Assembly: GCA_018398805.1 (NCBI GenBank)
Contig: JAGFBZ010002348.1
Span: 124,001 to 188,000, forward strand
Length of the DNA stretch: 64,000 bases
Reading direction: 5' to 3'
Origin: Hirundichthys speculiger
Taxonomy: Eukaryota > Chordata > Actinopteri > Beloniformes > Exocoetidae
Shown here: positions 21,966 through 33,660 of the stretch, piece by piece
Layout: every line of letters starts with the position of its first letter
Numbering within the stretch: position 1 is the stretch's first letter
Program-made: the position numbers and the translations under genes
The notes under the pieces: model-generated
Told to the model about the DNA's origin: nothing
Seen by the model: only the letters and a program-made list of their open reading frames with translations
Databases searched by the model: none

Positions 21966-22830
21966 AAGAAAAAAAAGTAGGTTTGGAGGACGGGCCTTCT
22001 GCTACCAGACACCTTTATTCTGGAACCAGCTACCAGTTTGGGTTCAGGAGGCTGACACCACCTCCATCTTTAAAACTAAACTGAAAACATTTCTGTTCAG
22101 TAAAGCCTACAGTTAGTCTAAACTATAGTGTGTAGGGGCTAATAGTTATAGCCATAGTTGTAGGAGCTCAGACTAGAGTAGCTCGTCTTAATCACAGCTT
22201 CATCATAGTTATGCTGCTATAGGCCTACGCTGCAGGGGGACGCCAACATGATCTTCTCCTCCCTTTCCTTCCCTTCCTCCTCCCTTCTTCCTCCTCCAGC
22301 TCATCCCATAGTTAATTAGGAGCATCTTGTTACTGTAACTGTGCTCCATTTTCTTTCCTGTAGTTTGTTGTGCTGTTTTTCCCTCCTTTTTTCTCTTTTC
22401 TTTCTGTATGTTTGCAGGTAAGAGTTTCCTGAGTTTCATGCTGACTTGCAGTTCCCTCCTCTGTCCATCCCAGCGTTTACCTCCACCTGTGTGTGTAGAT
22501 GTGTTCGGCTGCCGTGGTGACCGGTGATCTAGTCCTCTGACCATCTCACCTCAGTGCTGCTACCTGCATCTGTTTATATAGTGATTTCATTCAGTCATTT
22601 GTGTCTCTCCTCTCTCTGTCCTGTCTCTCCTCTTTTTCTTTCTTTACCCATCTGGTCTTCATCAGGAAGGTCCCCCCATATGATCCAGGTTTCTTCCTCT
22701 TAAAGTGGAGTTTTTTCTTGCCACTGTTTGGCTTAAAGGTTTTTTTTCTACCGCTGTGGGAGTTTTTTACCTGCCATTATCCTTGATTAGGATTTAATAT
22801 TATAATTTTAGGTAATGATATTTGCTTTCA
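21966..22830 (+). mobile_element. LINE 3' end (L2/CR1/Rex1-like), copy 1
   Basis: Near 22070 the plus strand reads TSIFKTKLKTFLFSKAYS, the classic C-terminus of this reverse-transcriptase group. It is followed by a long UTR with pyrimidine-rich stretches and CTTAAAGTGGAGTTTTTTCT. An inverted copy at 48776-49440 shares AGTGTGTAGGGGCTAATAGT and GTAGGCCTATAGCAGCATA in complement. It is 5'-truncated with no intact ORF. Confidence 0.75.
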
Positions 22831-25383
22831 AACCTAAATGTGTTTAGTAGCTTGTTTATAATTCACAAAACATCTGTCTCTTTTGTTTCATTTCCAGAAA
22901 GACGTTGCTAAGGTGAGTGGCCTCTGCAGCGACTCGACAGTTTGCAAGGACAAAGGCTTTAAAATCATGGGATCAGACTGAATCTACCCCGAGAAAAACA
23001 ATTTTCAGACTAGACACCACTCACATCTTTATCCCTCAATAAAATCAGCAGGTTGTTTTGAGAAAAACAACAAAGCAGCAGGTGTTGGCAACAGACCAGT
23101 TCGCTCGGGAAAAAAAAAATGAGATCATTGAGGTAATTGTCGAAGGGAAACCAAATCAAACTTAATTCAGTGTATATTAAAGCAGCTCATCTTTGGTCCG
23201 AATCATTAAAAACAAACTACTTTGCCTCAGAGGAGCAAGAAAGCAGAACAAGGCGGCTCGTCCTCCCTCCTTCGCAGCTCAGAACGCGAGCGGCATATAA
23301 AACGGTCGCTCTGGCTTAATTATTACAACAAAAAGGCCTGTAAGGGATTTTAGCAGAGAAGGCAAATGAGCTCCCACTAATTTAACCAATCAAAAAAAAA
23401 AAAAAAAAAAAAAAGGAAAGAAAAAAAGAGCATTGTGTCCTGTGCCACGCTGATAAGTGTCCTCTACGTGTCCGTCACGCCCCCAAATCAAATTCTGCAG
23501 CTTCGGGGAGCCCATTGTTTTCACGCCGGACTTTTTAAGAAGGGATATTTTCCCCCGTAGACGAATATTGTACTTTTGACAGCCTCTCCGTCTGAGAAAC
23601 GTAAATTATCCACTGTGGATTGAAAAAAAAAAAAGAGAAGAAAAGTTGTTCTACCGAAGGAAGTGAACGCACCAGGGTGTACATGTGATGTGTATTTGTA
23701 ATTTCTGTCTTTGTGTCTCTCTGTCTATGTGCAGCTCTGATCTGGGACTACAAGACAAATTTCTCCCATGGGAGACAAATAAAGTTGAGATTTTTACACG
23801 TACCCGGGGTCGACCACAGATCGCCGATTCGAGCGGGAAACCATCAGCGTCCACTTATGTTCTCTGAGAGCTACCGGCTGCATGTCAGAGTATAAAAGCC
23901 GCTCGCAGTTTGCTGCAGCGCACAATACTGAAGCTCAGAGATGCGACTGGGCCGCCTGCCAAAGGCGAAAAGCTTCTGAGAACAGGCAAGATCACAGCAA
24001 AATGCATATTTGTTTTATTACTGCACATAAACGTCAGTGCAGCTTAATACTGATCTGAAGCTACTTGTAGCCATTAGCCCAACATGCAGCTCATCTCCTC
24101 GTAGCCGGACTGAAAGGCTGGTCTGGTCAGAGGCTGGAGGCGCTTTGAGCGGCGCATCACCTGGACAGACATGAGCCGCCGTGGTGGGACGGGAGGAAGG
24201 AGACGCCGTCAGACCCTGCTGGACACAAAGAGGAGCGGGAATGAAGCTACGAGGAGAAAGCCTCTGCCTAGGAGCCGTTAGAGGCGGGCCTGCAGGCCCA
24301 GTCACCACAAAGACCGGAGGTTCCGAGCAGACGAGGTGGAGGGTGGTGGGCGGGAGGGGATTCGGGACGACGGCGTGCTTATGGCAAGAGGATGAGATCT
24401 TAATGCTTCGGGGAAGAGAGAGCTTTTAAAGATGAAGTCACGTGCAAAGGTTGGCGCCCAACTCTGCCGCTGCTTTTACAATTACGAACAAAATCTAATT
24501 AATTACGTAAATACAACCTCAGATGCACAAGAACCTGCAGCTATTTTCACAGTGCAGTAATTTACGTAACAAAAAAGAAGCCAAAAAGAGAAAAGAAGTA
24601 ACTCGAGCAGTCCAGTACTGCTTCAACAGGATTAAGAAAGTAAACGAGTTCCAGCCAGGCGGTGCTTATCATCAGCTACCGACGGACTGATCATCAGCGC
24701 CGCTATAAAAGCAGCCGCTTTGGCCATCTGTGCGTATTAAGACAACGCCAAGAGGGAAAGTCATAACCGGTGGTCTCAGAGAAGCAACTGATGCTACACA
24801 GCAGCCGGTACTGGACCTGCAGTCGGCCATGGCGGCTGCCGGCCTTCACAGACGGACCTCAAATGTTGTTTCGGTGGCAGATAAACTAAGCTTCATCCTC
24901 GGATCCTTCCGGACCAACTGCAGTCAGTCACTGTGGTCTGTTAGTACAATTAACACGACACACCAGCACACAAAAAACATATTTCTCTTTAAAATATGAC
25001 CATGGTCTGCTTAGAAGTGGCTAAAAATGATTACAGCAACGACCAGCTGTCAATCAAACAGTCAAATAGGGTCCAGCAGTCTGATTGGTCAACTTTATTG
25101 TGTCATATAATTTTTTTCTGGTGTGACACAAAAAAAAGCATCCTCTGTACAGTTGTCACTGATGTAAAATCTGACTATAGAAACAAAAAACTGTGTTTAA
25201 TTCTGCTGGAAAGTTGGCCCTTTTGACAGGTTTGCTTTGTTTTGGAGGCAGCACCTAGTGGTCAGTCAAGGAACTGCAACAACAGTCTACCTTCCCGACA
25301 GCTTCAGTCCAGAAGTGGGACGGTTGCATGTAAAAGTCCATGACAGAGTAATTAGAAAAAGGATTAAAAAAGTGAGGTTTGAC
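22831..25383. other. Upstream intron, no gene recognised
   Basis: Mostly unique-looking sequence with poly(A) runs at 23393-23415 and 23625-23636. Short frames near 23650-23890 and 24018-24430 lack splice context and family similarity. TATAAAAG occurs at 23891 and 24705 but without other promoter support. Confidence 0.3.
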
Positions 25384-26279
25384 TAGAGCTGAGCGAATTT
25401 ATCGATTCTGCGATATATATCGATATTTTATTTCCCCAGAGTATCGATTTTTCAGCCGTGGGTATCGATATTCTAAGCTTCTTTCAAAACCCCCGTGTCC
25501 CACCTTTAAAAACTTGCAAGCAACAATTTGCACTGTTTAAATAAATAAAACAATTTTTCTCAACAAATCTTTTATTCATTTTGTCCAGCATTTACAAGCT
25601 GCCTGTCAGCCATATAATGTGTAATTGTTGCTTTCAGTTCACTGCAAATTATTTGGTTCTTACCAAGAATAAAAAAAACTTACATTTAGAAGCATTAGAT
25701 ATTTTTTCTTGTTTTATTAATTACTTTCTTATTTTAAGTCTTCAATTTAATCAGTATAATCTCAAATCAAGTAAAACTTTACTTTTTTTGTCTCAAACAG
25801 GCAGGGAATCCTAAAATGAGACAACTAACACTTAAAATGAGATTATTATGTTTTTCCTCCTCCTCATCTCCTCTCCTTATCAAAATAAATCTTGTTTTAA
25901 GATTCAATAACAAACTATACCTTTCTTAAATCTAGAAACAAGTGTTCCTACAATCTTACTTTAAGAAATCTTACCAAGTGAAATTATCTTGCTGCGTGGA
26001 CAGATTTTTTTTTACTTGTCTTGAGAACCTTTTTCTTTAGTTGTAGTGTTTTTATCTTGTTTGAAGAACCCCCCCTTTTTTTTTTTTTGCAGTGTTCAAT
26101 TAATTCAAACAAAGTCATTGGAACACTCACAAGATGTCACCAAAATCACTTTGTCCCTTTAAAATCTCTCGGAAAATGATATAAATGTATCGTAAGATGA
26201 ATATCGATATATATCGTATCGTGAGCCGAATATCGTGTATCGTATCGTATCACGAGATTAGTGTATCTCTACAGCCCTA
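25384..26279 (-). mobile_element. hAT element with 7/8 target duplication and a nested MITE
   Basis: Flanks GGTTTGAC (25376-25383) and GGTTTGAG (26280-26287) match at 7 of 8 positions. Ends are TAGAGCTGAGCGAATT and CTCTACAGCCCTA. The family body is split by the insertion at 25641-26093. Confidence 0.85.
25641..26093. mobile_element. Nested MITE with ACTGCAAA/TTTGCAGT ends (453 bp)
   Basis: It sits inside the hAT copy exactly where other copies read TTTCAGTTCAATTAATTC. GTTC is present on both sides (25637-25640 and 26094-26097), consistent with a 4-bp duplication. One could also place the boundary as CACTGCAAA...TTTGCAGTG with a TT duplication. The interior is AT-rich with CTTGTTTTA/TAAAACAAG-type complementary stretches, so the RNA could fold back. 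Confidence 0.8.
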
Positions 26280-26287
26280 GGTTTGAG

Positions 26288-27126
26288 TCATCAGTATTGT
26301 ACACAAGAAAGTTTTATAAAACAATAAAAAAGGACCCGGTTCAATCTCATGATTTTGATACATTTTCTTGAACGTCTGCTACCTCCAGAGTGCCTGTGTG
26401 TGAAGATGCATCAGGTATCTGCGTATTTTGAACAGGTACTCGTGGTTCGTCGCAGCAGCTGCAGCGCGCCAACGCATCAACTCCCCTCAGACGCTCAACA
26501 CTCAGGTGAAGCTGCAGCCTGAGGACATACACAGACTTTCTCTGCCCACATCGGTTTGTCACCAGGCCCCATCTGTCACCGCCGATGCTCTCAAGCTGCG
26601 TCAGACTCTGCTGGGCGCGAGGAAGGGATTCAGAGTGGCGAAAAGGAAGAGAGACGCTCGTCAGGTCGTTAAACCTGCAGCATGGCTCCCGTCTGAACTG
26701 GCATGCCACGCTGGCTCGCATGTGCACGCAGAAAACTTCATCCAGGCGAGAGACACGCGACTGAATGCAGTTGTTCCTGCTACTTAATATCCACACCGGG
26801 ACGTCGGATCAAAGGAAATGTCAGCATGAATGATTGATGACGACCCGACTGTCTGCGCATGTGCCACCCAACACAAACATCTGAGGCGCCCGTTTAAAGA
26901 AAGAGCCTTGATTTCATCCTTCCTGGACGTCGGTAGATGGAGAGAAATCTGCAGCAGAGCTTTTACTGCGACCTTCGTTGGATGCAGGAACTCGATCTCC
27001 GTCAGGACAGCGAACATTGGTCCTTAATACGAGGCAGATTTGTAACTGTGATGTTGCACGTAGATGTAGATCATGTAGATCAGCACTCACTGGACCTCTG
27101 TTGCAGCGCGGCTTGTTCCACGTTAG
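26288..27126. other. Upstream intron, two overlapping open frames, probably non-coding
   Basis: Both strands are open across 26428-26787 (119 codons forward, 149 reverse within 26347-26796). Neither frame shows a domain I know. Moderate CpG content lowers the chance of stops and can account for the open frames. Confidence 0.3.
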
Positions 27127-27390
27127 GGGTGTGAAAAAAAATCGATTTGGCAATATATCGCGATTTTCAGCCGGCCAATATAATATCGATTTTTCAGTTG
27201 CTAATATCGATTTTTTTTTTTTCAAAAACACTAATAATAAACAATAAATAGGTTGTTTTGAAGCAAATAGTTTTGACTCAATTTGTCCTCTGAATGATCA
27301 ATATCATCTGATGAACATATACAGCAACTTGATTTTTCATCTCTACTTTTAATTTTGACATTAACTGGGTAGAATATCGCAATATATCGT
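27127..27390 (+). mobile_element. hAT MITE fragment (TAGGGGTGTGAAAAAA family)
   Basis: Begins TAGGGGTGTGAAAAAAAATC and runs through the family interior but breaks off at ATATATCGTACC, where the next block begins. The right terminal repeat is missing. Confidence 0.75.
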
Positions 27391-28303
27391 ACCAGAGTCG
27401 CATTTCAAAGCAGCCAGGATGGTTGCTGAATAATTAATACCACCTTGGATGGACATGTCTTAATACCGCAGAACTGACATCAGTCAATCCTCCTCCGCTG
27501 GACGCCATTTTGGATCTCTTTTGTTGATACTAGCCTGGTTGTTGCTCGGGCCTACGCCACCTGCTTCATTTCTCTGATTGGTTGCCTTACTCATGACATC
27601 CAGAGGCAGTTTCTTTGCCTCTATTTGTCATATTATTAGATCGATCACAGCCCCACAACGACTTTAACGTTCATACCTATTGTTCTCGTCGCTCTGTAAT
27701 TCCACCACTAGCCGCTAGATGGCAGAGCGAGGTTTTCTTTTTCCGCAGTGTCGAGTTTCCTTTTGTTTGCTTCCCACACGTAGCTCAGACGTAGCAGCGT
27801 AGCAAATAAAGCAGATTTCATGTGACCTGGCGCTTTGCGTTTGCAGACATCGCATCAAACGATTGTTCTACCCGACTCAAACGGACCAATCGCATTTCTT
27901 GCAGTCCGTGTTGACGCATTGCGTAAGGGTGTGAAAAAAAATCAATTTGGCAATATATTGTGATTTTCGGCCACCCAACATAATATTGATTTTTAGGAAA
28001 ATTGTTTAATTTTCACATTTAAATTGTTTAAAATTCAAATGTACAAAAACACTAATAATCAACAATAAATAGGTTGTTTTGAAGCAAATAGTTTTGACTC
28101 AATTTGTCCTCTGAATGATCAATATCATCTGATGAACATATACAGCAACTTGATTTTTCATCTTTTCATCTTTTAATTTTGATATTAACTGGGCAGAATA
28201 TCGCAATATATTGTGATATAGCAATATTGTGATAATATTGTATCGTGACCCAAGTATCATGATATATATCGTATTGCGAGGTCCTTGCCAATACTCACCC
28301 GTA
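27391..28303 (-). mobile_element. hAT-derived block, inverted partner of 4549-5470
   Basis: 27391-27905 is the reverse complement of 4922-5470. It includes a minus-strand start at 27508 with the same MASSGGGLTDVSSA reading. 27924-28303 is a full-length MITE of the TAGGGGTG family, with ends TAAGGGTGTGAAAAAA and AATACTCACCCGTA. The unit and the MITE are adjacent in both genomic copies. Confidence 0.65.
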
Positions 28304-29604
28304 TTCTACGGTTAGATTTTCATTGATGCTTGCCAAAATGAGGCGGTTCAAACTGAGTATTAAGGTTCATTTACAGGGTTTTTCTTTTGCTTTTCCAGGG
28401 TTTGTTGTGACCCAGTGACACAACTCAATCATCTTTATCCCAATCATCTGAATATTTTCACTGTTTATATTAAAAATATGTGTAGTTTTATCGCAAATGT
28501 AGTAGAAGCCAAAGAAAAAAAAAGTTAGATCTATGTTATAATCTAAGGAAACTACGGATGATTTTTTCAGCACAGCTAATTACAGACATGCGGCGTGAGA
28601 AACGGGTCCGGCGGATGCAGGAGATCAATCCTCAGCATCAGTATTCGGAGGAGCAGCAGCACTGCGGGTTACCGTACGAGCAGGGCAGCACTTCTGCTGC
28701 GGGTTAGCCTTGTTAACTCACACAGCGGCCAGATGTTGCTGGGGGGGGGGGGGTTATTCAACCTCAAGCTGGGACTGCTGTGATTGCTCCACCACATAAA
28801 CATGAACACAGAGGAAGCTGTCGTTCATGTACATCTAACATGTTAACCGATAAGTGGGTGAGGTTATCTCATCGTTATCGTCATTATTACTAATAAGAAT
28901 CAGTGCGTTTGCTCTCACGTGCACGTCCTCTTCATGAGTCAGAGTCTGCGGAGCAGTTCACCCTCAGCAGAGCTAATCCTGAGATGAGCCCCTCTCCTGG
29001 CGATGCAGTCATTTATTTAAGAGGGTCACGCTGCATCTGCAGAGCATGTTTTAAACATTAGCCACATCATAACTTACGCAGACAGAGACGCTCCCAAACA
29101 CCAATCCCATTAAACGGAGAAAAAAAAAAAAAAGAGCCCCATCTTTGTCACCGCGAGCATGTGCAGCCAGAAAAACATTCAATGGTATTCTTGAAGCGTG
29201 CAGTTGACCCTCCTGGGATGCCGTCTGCACGAGCGACGACAGCTGCTGCTTGGATCTGTGGATCAGGACAGGTTTCAGGGAAGAAAAACCAAAAACGCCC
29301 TCACAGGAGCTACAGCGTGAAGCTTTTCTGCTGTACGGGGGAAAAGCTTCCAGTTCAGGCCTGGAGCTTTTCTGCTGATCACACGCTCTTCATGGTTCAG
29401 CCTCAGCACCGGCAGACGTGTTTACTCCCATCACACCTCTGCAGTTTCATATTTAAAAGCCTCCCCAGAGTGTAAACTTTTCCAGCTGAGGGAGAAGACT
29501 CCTCTTAACAGAGCTGCAGATAAAAACGACTCACGGACAGCAAACCTGATCAAAGGATGTGCATGAGAGCTGATCGGAGGTCTCCTGCCTGCTCTCGAGT
29601 CTCT
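28304..29604. other. Upstream intron, no gene recognised
   Basis: AT-rich with a G-run of 12 at about 28741. No repeat ends or exons noted. Confidence 0.3.
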
Positions 29605-29853
29605 AAACCAGCCTTCTCAACCGGGGTGTCGCGGCACACTGGGGTGTCGTTAAAAAAAAATGACCTATTCTGACATTTCATATACAGTGGTACCTCTACT
29701 TACGAACGTTTCTACATATGAAATTTTGAGGTTACGAAACACATCAACGGGAAAATATTGCCTCTAGTTACGAAATAAATTTCAGGATACGAAAGGCAAA
29801 AATCCAGTAGCGCTGCTACTAGCAGCTCCCAGAGTTTACTGAACGTAAACATA

Positions 29854-30217
29854 CAGTCATGGAAAAAATTATTAGACCGCCCTTGTTTTCTTCAGTTTCT
29901 TGTTCATTTTAATGCCTGGTACAACTAAAGGTACATTTGTTTGGACAAATATAACGATAACCACAAAGATTGCTCATAAGAGTTTTATTTAAGAGCTGAT
30001 ATCTTACCATTTTCCATGGTTTTCTTGATTATAACCTAAATCACTTAAGTTTTTACATCAATAGCTATGGCGTTACTGCCAAAAACACTGCTTTTATGCA
30101 TTCAGTGTTTTCTTTTCTGTCTGTTTTAGTCACATGATGACGTTTAGTGGTACCAGGTATTAAAATGAACAAGAAACTAAAGAAAAAATGGTGGTCTAAT
30201 AATTTTTTCCATAACTG
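29854..30217 (-). mobile_element. Tc1/mariner-type MITE, copy 2 (364 bp)
   Basis: Ends CAGTCATGGAAAAAATTATT and TAATTTTTTCCATAACTG, flanked by TA on both sides. It is in the opposite orientation to the copy at 11865-12230 and matches it across its length. Confidence 0.9.
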
Positions 30218-30369
30218 TAGCTGTGGGTTCTGTATCTCAGTTTGAAAGCGGTGCGTCCGAGCTGCTCTGCCATTGGCTATCGCTTAGCATCTCCCTTCAT
30301 CCCATTGGCTAGGAGGGCCCCTTGTCTGTATGAGCGTAACCCAGCAACCCAGGTAAACAAACAATTTTT

Positions 30370-30600
30370 ACCTCCGCCAAGGAGGTTATGTTTTTGCCGG
30401 CGTTTATCTGTCTGTTTATCTGTCTGTTCAAGATAACTCAAAAAGTTATGGATGGATTTTGATGAAATTTTCAGGAGTTGTCAGAAATGTGAAAAGGAAG
30501 AACTGATTTCATTTTGGTTGTGATCCGGAAGAAATCCTGGATTCTGGTATCACTTTCAAATTTTCGATAATTGTTGCGCTTGGTGGAGGTCTGCGCTCTC
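30370..30600 (+). repeat. Dispersed repeat with CCTCCGCCAAGGAGGTTATG head
   Basis: The head TACCTCCGCCAAGGAGGTTA is itself palindromic (CCTCC...GGAGG). It is followed by GTTATGGATGGATTTTGATG and closes with GCGCTTGGTGGAGGTCTGCG. I recall this as a widespread animal repeat; its class is unknown to me. It lies inside the Tigger-like element. Confidence 0.5.
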
Positions 30601-30833
30601 CAAATGCTTTTCCAGTTCTAACATGTATTTCTTACAGGTTTTTATGTCATTTCATGTATTATTTATAATTTATAAAAAAATATACAGAACAGATTAGGGC
30701 ATTTACATGGAAAACACGTCTCTACTTAAGAAATTTTTAGGTTACATAGCTACTTCCAGAACCAATTAATTTCCTAAGTAGAGGTACCGCTGTATAAATA
30801 TATGAATGCATACATAAATACATACTTTTTGCC

Positions 30834-30860
30834 TAGGAATAAATAAATAAATAAATAAGA
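30834..30860 (+). repeat. (AATA)n short tract
   Basis: AATAAATAAATAAATAAATAAG-type run within the relic hAT element. Confidence 0.8.
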
Positions 30861-31400
30861 TACATAATTAACATGAAATGAATAATAAAAATATGTCTCA
30901 CATGCCCATTTCCCATTGTTAACAACGTCAGTACGGGGTCAGCGTAAGGTCAACGTGACTGCCCAGTTAGCTTACGTCGTAATATCATTTAACCGCTGGA
31001 ATTTTATTTCACAGATAGCAAAGAGAACTTTTTAGCAGCATCATGGATGGTTTTCTAAAAAGAAAAGCCCCACAAGAACGGAACATCACAGAGGAGCTGA
31101 CTTCTTCATCAAGCCTTCATCCACCAGCTCTGAATCTGCTCCATAGCTACCAAAGCTAGCTGCTAGCGATAAGGCTAAAAAGAGGCAATACAAGGATGAT
31201 GGATGGAAGCAAGCACATCACAGATGAAAAGAAGCTTTCCTGCTGAGGCCTACTCTGGTGCAGTTATCCTGTTCAGGTTATTTAAACAAAATAAACGGGA
31301 CGTATCCATTTACAGTCGGAGCGATGCAGTGTGGCTTTGGATTATATTTTACTCTGGGGTGTCGTGAGATTTTATTCACTTTTGAAAGGTGTCGTGACTG

Positions 31401-32479
31401 TAAAAGAAAAGCTGTCACCTCTTGGTTTTTTATTATTCTCCTGTGGTCGTCCGAGCCCTCGAGCGTCAGCGACCACCAGAGTGTCACGAGACTGGACTCC
31501 AGGGGCAAAAAAAGGGTCGCCACCCTGTCTGTCAGCTACGAGGTGATGCAGCACATCTGTATCCGTGTTTCCGTTTGAAACGTGTGACGGACAGGAAGGC
31601 AATCAGAATAGACGAAAACCACATCTTAACTGGAGCGTGCTTTGGCTCGTCACGAGCGCTCCGGCTGAATTAATTTACCAGCGGCGGCGGTGAGTCACTG
31701 GTGCTCAGTCATGCGTTGAAGCACCACAGGTTGAGAAAACGCGTGGGACCGGGGGGGTTGAGAGCTCCTATGGACTTAACAATCTCTCATTCCAGCTCTC
31801 CAGCTCGGGCATCTCATTAACCTCGAGGCAGCGAGACGTGAAACATGAGAGAGAAGGGTGGACGGAGAGCAGATCCAGTTCATGAGCTTCAACTGTGCTG
31901 ACAGGGACTCATTTTCACACCCGGCTCTATTTATCTCCTGACGTCAAGCGTAACGTAGCATCGTAGACCCTTAAGGTGCACTGGGAAACTGATTTTCTGT
32001 GATGCAGCCTCTGTTTCTTTCTTTAATATTTTAAACATAGACTCCACAACCTTATTAGAGTCGTCCCTCTTACTGATCAGCCTTCATGCTACTGCATGAC
32101 TCGACTTCTGACAGACCTTTAGCGTATCTGAAGGGACGGCTGGGTTCAACGCAGCAGAAACAACTTCTCCTTATTCCACATGGACTGAAAACCTTATTGG
32201 ATTTTCATGGTAAACCATCAGCAGCTGTCTTTTGTTCGGCGCCGTTCAAACGCTCTTCCATTAATCCAACAGCGCCTGAGTGCGTCAGCATCAACACGGC
32301 GATCTCTGGGGATTTCAGCCGAGCGTCTCGCTGCGCTGCACTCCGAACTTTCCAAATGTTTGCCAACTGTTTACCCATTTATTCATCTGTTTTCAGTCCT
32401 GTTCAGGTTCACGGGAGCTGCTGTAGTCTATCCCAGCTGTCACTGTGTATATCGTGCAGAGTGTTGACTGGAGGTCCCA
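31401..32479. other. Upstream intron, no gene recognised
   Basis: Several overlapping short frames (for example 31258-31578 on plus, 32086-32562 on plus) without domain similarity. A small piece near 32411-32442 (CTGTAGTCTATCCCAGCTGT) matches the SINE-like family seen at 44925 and 54911. Confidence 0.35.
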
Positions 32480-32950
32480 GGGTCAGGATGGAAGACACCT
32501 CCAACGATGGTCGAGAACAAGCGGGTCAAGATCCTGTGGGACTTCCTGAACTAAACTGGTAACAGCTAATCGGCCTGATGTAGTGGTGGTGGATGAACAG
32601 CAGAGGACAGCAGTGGCGAGAGATGTGGCCATCCCGAGCGATAGCAACATCAGAAAAAAAGAGCACGAAAAGCTCCAGAGATACCAAGAGCTGAAGAAGG
32701 AGCTGGAAAAGATGTGGCATGTGAAGGCAGGAGTGGTGCCTATCGGGGTACCAGGGGGCTGTAACCCTAAAGCTGGGTCGGCGGCTCCAGCAGATACCAG
32801 GAACAAACATCTGGGATCTCTGTCCAGAAGAGCTCAATACTGGGAACAGCTAAGACCCTGCGCAGAAGCCTCAGGCTTCCAGACCAGATCAGAGGAAGGA
32901 GATACAACGCCGCCCGGGTGGGCGAGGAAAAGATATATAAGGGCTGGAAC
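32480..32950 (+). mobile_element. LINE ORF2 C-terminal fragment
   Basis: Around 32505-32530 the plus strand reads NKRVKILWDFL. After breaks, 32583-32790 reads VVVDEQQRTAVARDVAIPSD, then SNIRKKEHEKLQRYQELKKE and LEKMWHVKAGVVPIGVPG. This matches a C-terminal domain I know from many fish and invertebrate non-LTR elements (typical form DVAIPxDSNIRKKEHEKLEKYQ). The RPD...D-V arrangement (RPDVVVVD, then RDVAIP) resembles a restriction-like endonuclease core, though I am not certain of the clade. Upstream stops and a frameshift make it a dead fragment. Confidence 0.65.
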
Positions 32951-33129
32951 TTGGTAATTTAATTAATAAACAGGGGAATAGTGAAGATGCTGCACCAGTT
33001 GAAACAGGTTGTCGCCGTTGTGTTTGGGGCTTCCTGTTTTGAAAGCGACTATCCGAACTCCCACTGATCTAGAAGGCGTCGATTTAACGCGGTAGGTGGC
33101 AGTTATGCATCTAGAGATTATTTACGAAG

Positions 33130-33660
33130 CAGCGTTGCCAACTTAGCGACTTAGTCGCTATATTTAGCGATTATCAAAACCTCTCTTGCGACTTCATTTC
33201 TTTCCCAGAAAAACAAACAAATTGAACGACTTTTTCTGGTGCTACTGGAGACCTTTGGAGACTTCGACGTGAAATCGTGCATCATCACTCTTCTCAGTTA
33301 GCAGCGGTAGCGGCAGCGGCTCCTCCCCCGTCCAAAAGCACTCACAGGTGACCCAGGCCACTCGGGTGCAGTCAGAGCGGGACACGTTCACCCTCCATGT
33401 CAAGACTGCAAACCCAGACTGGGTTCCTGCTCGAGTTTACAAAAGTCTTCAAATAGCTACAATTGCACTTTGACTTTGCGCTAATCTGTGAATGTAGAAG
33501 ACAGATGAATAATGCTCAGAGTCGTCAACCAAAGTTTACTTGAACTGAAAATACTTGACTTATTGTCTCAAATGTTGCTATTTGATAAAAATGAGATTAA
33601 CTGCAATTTATTAAAAACAAAGCCTCTAATTAGATACATTTTTTCAATAGTGTCCCACCG
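33130..33660. mobile_element. Possible hAT relic with GCGTTGCCAAC end
   Basis: The left side reads CAGCGTTGCCAACTTAGCGA followed by CTTAGTCGCTATATTTAGCG, like a fish hAT family I recall that starts CAGTGTTGCCAAC. The right end AATAGTGTCCCACCGCTAAT is unclear. Low confidence. Confidence 0.35.

Larger units (their letters stand above)
29685..30792 (+). mobile_element. Tigger-like element with TA duplication, itself invaded
   Basis: Ends CAGTGGTACCTCTACTTACG and TCCTAAGTAGAGGTACCGCTG are long imperfect inverted repeats flanked by TA on both sides (29683-29684, 30793-30794). It contains a Tc1-type MITE (29854-30217) and a dispersed repeat at about 30370-30600. Confidence 0.85.
29605..31400 (+). 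mobile_element. hAT relic, host of three further insertions
   Basis: The left end contains CTTCTCAACCGGGGTGTCGC and GGGGTGTCGTTAAAA; the right end has CTCTGGGGTGTCGTGAGATT. A start codon at 31043 reads MDGFLKRKAPQERN, and a later stretch KAKKRQYKDDG resembles the N-terminus of ZBED-type hAT transposases (K-R-x-Y-x-D-x-Y). Stops and frame breaks follow, so it is dead. The Tigger-like element at 29685-30792 lies inside it. Confidence 0.55.

Noticed and set aside
23881..23900. TATAAAAG as a promoter
   Set aside because: Isolated motif without start-site, CpG or exon support.
26347..26796. Overlapping 149- and 119-codon frames on opposite strands
   Set aside because: Mutual antisense openness with moderate CpG; neither has a recognisable domain.
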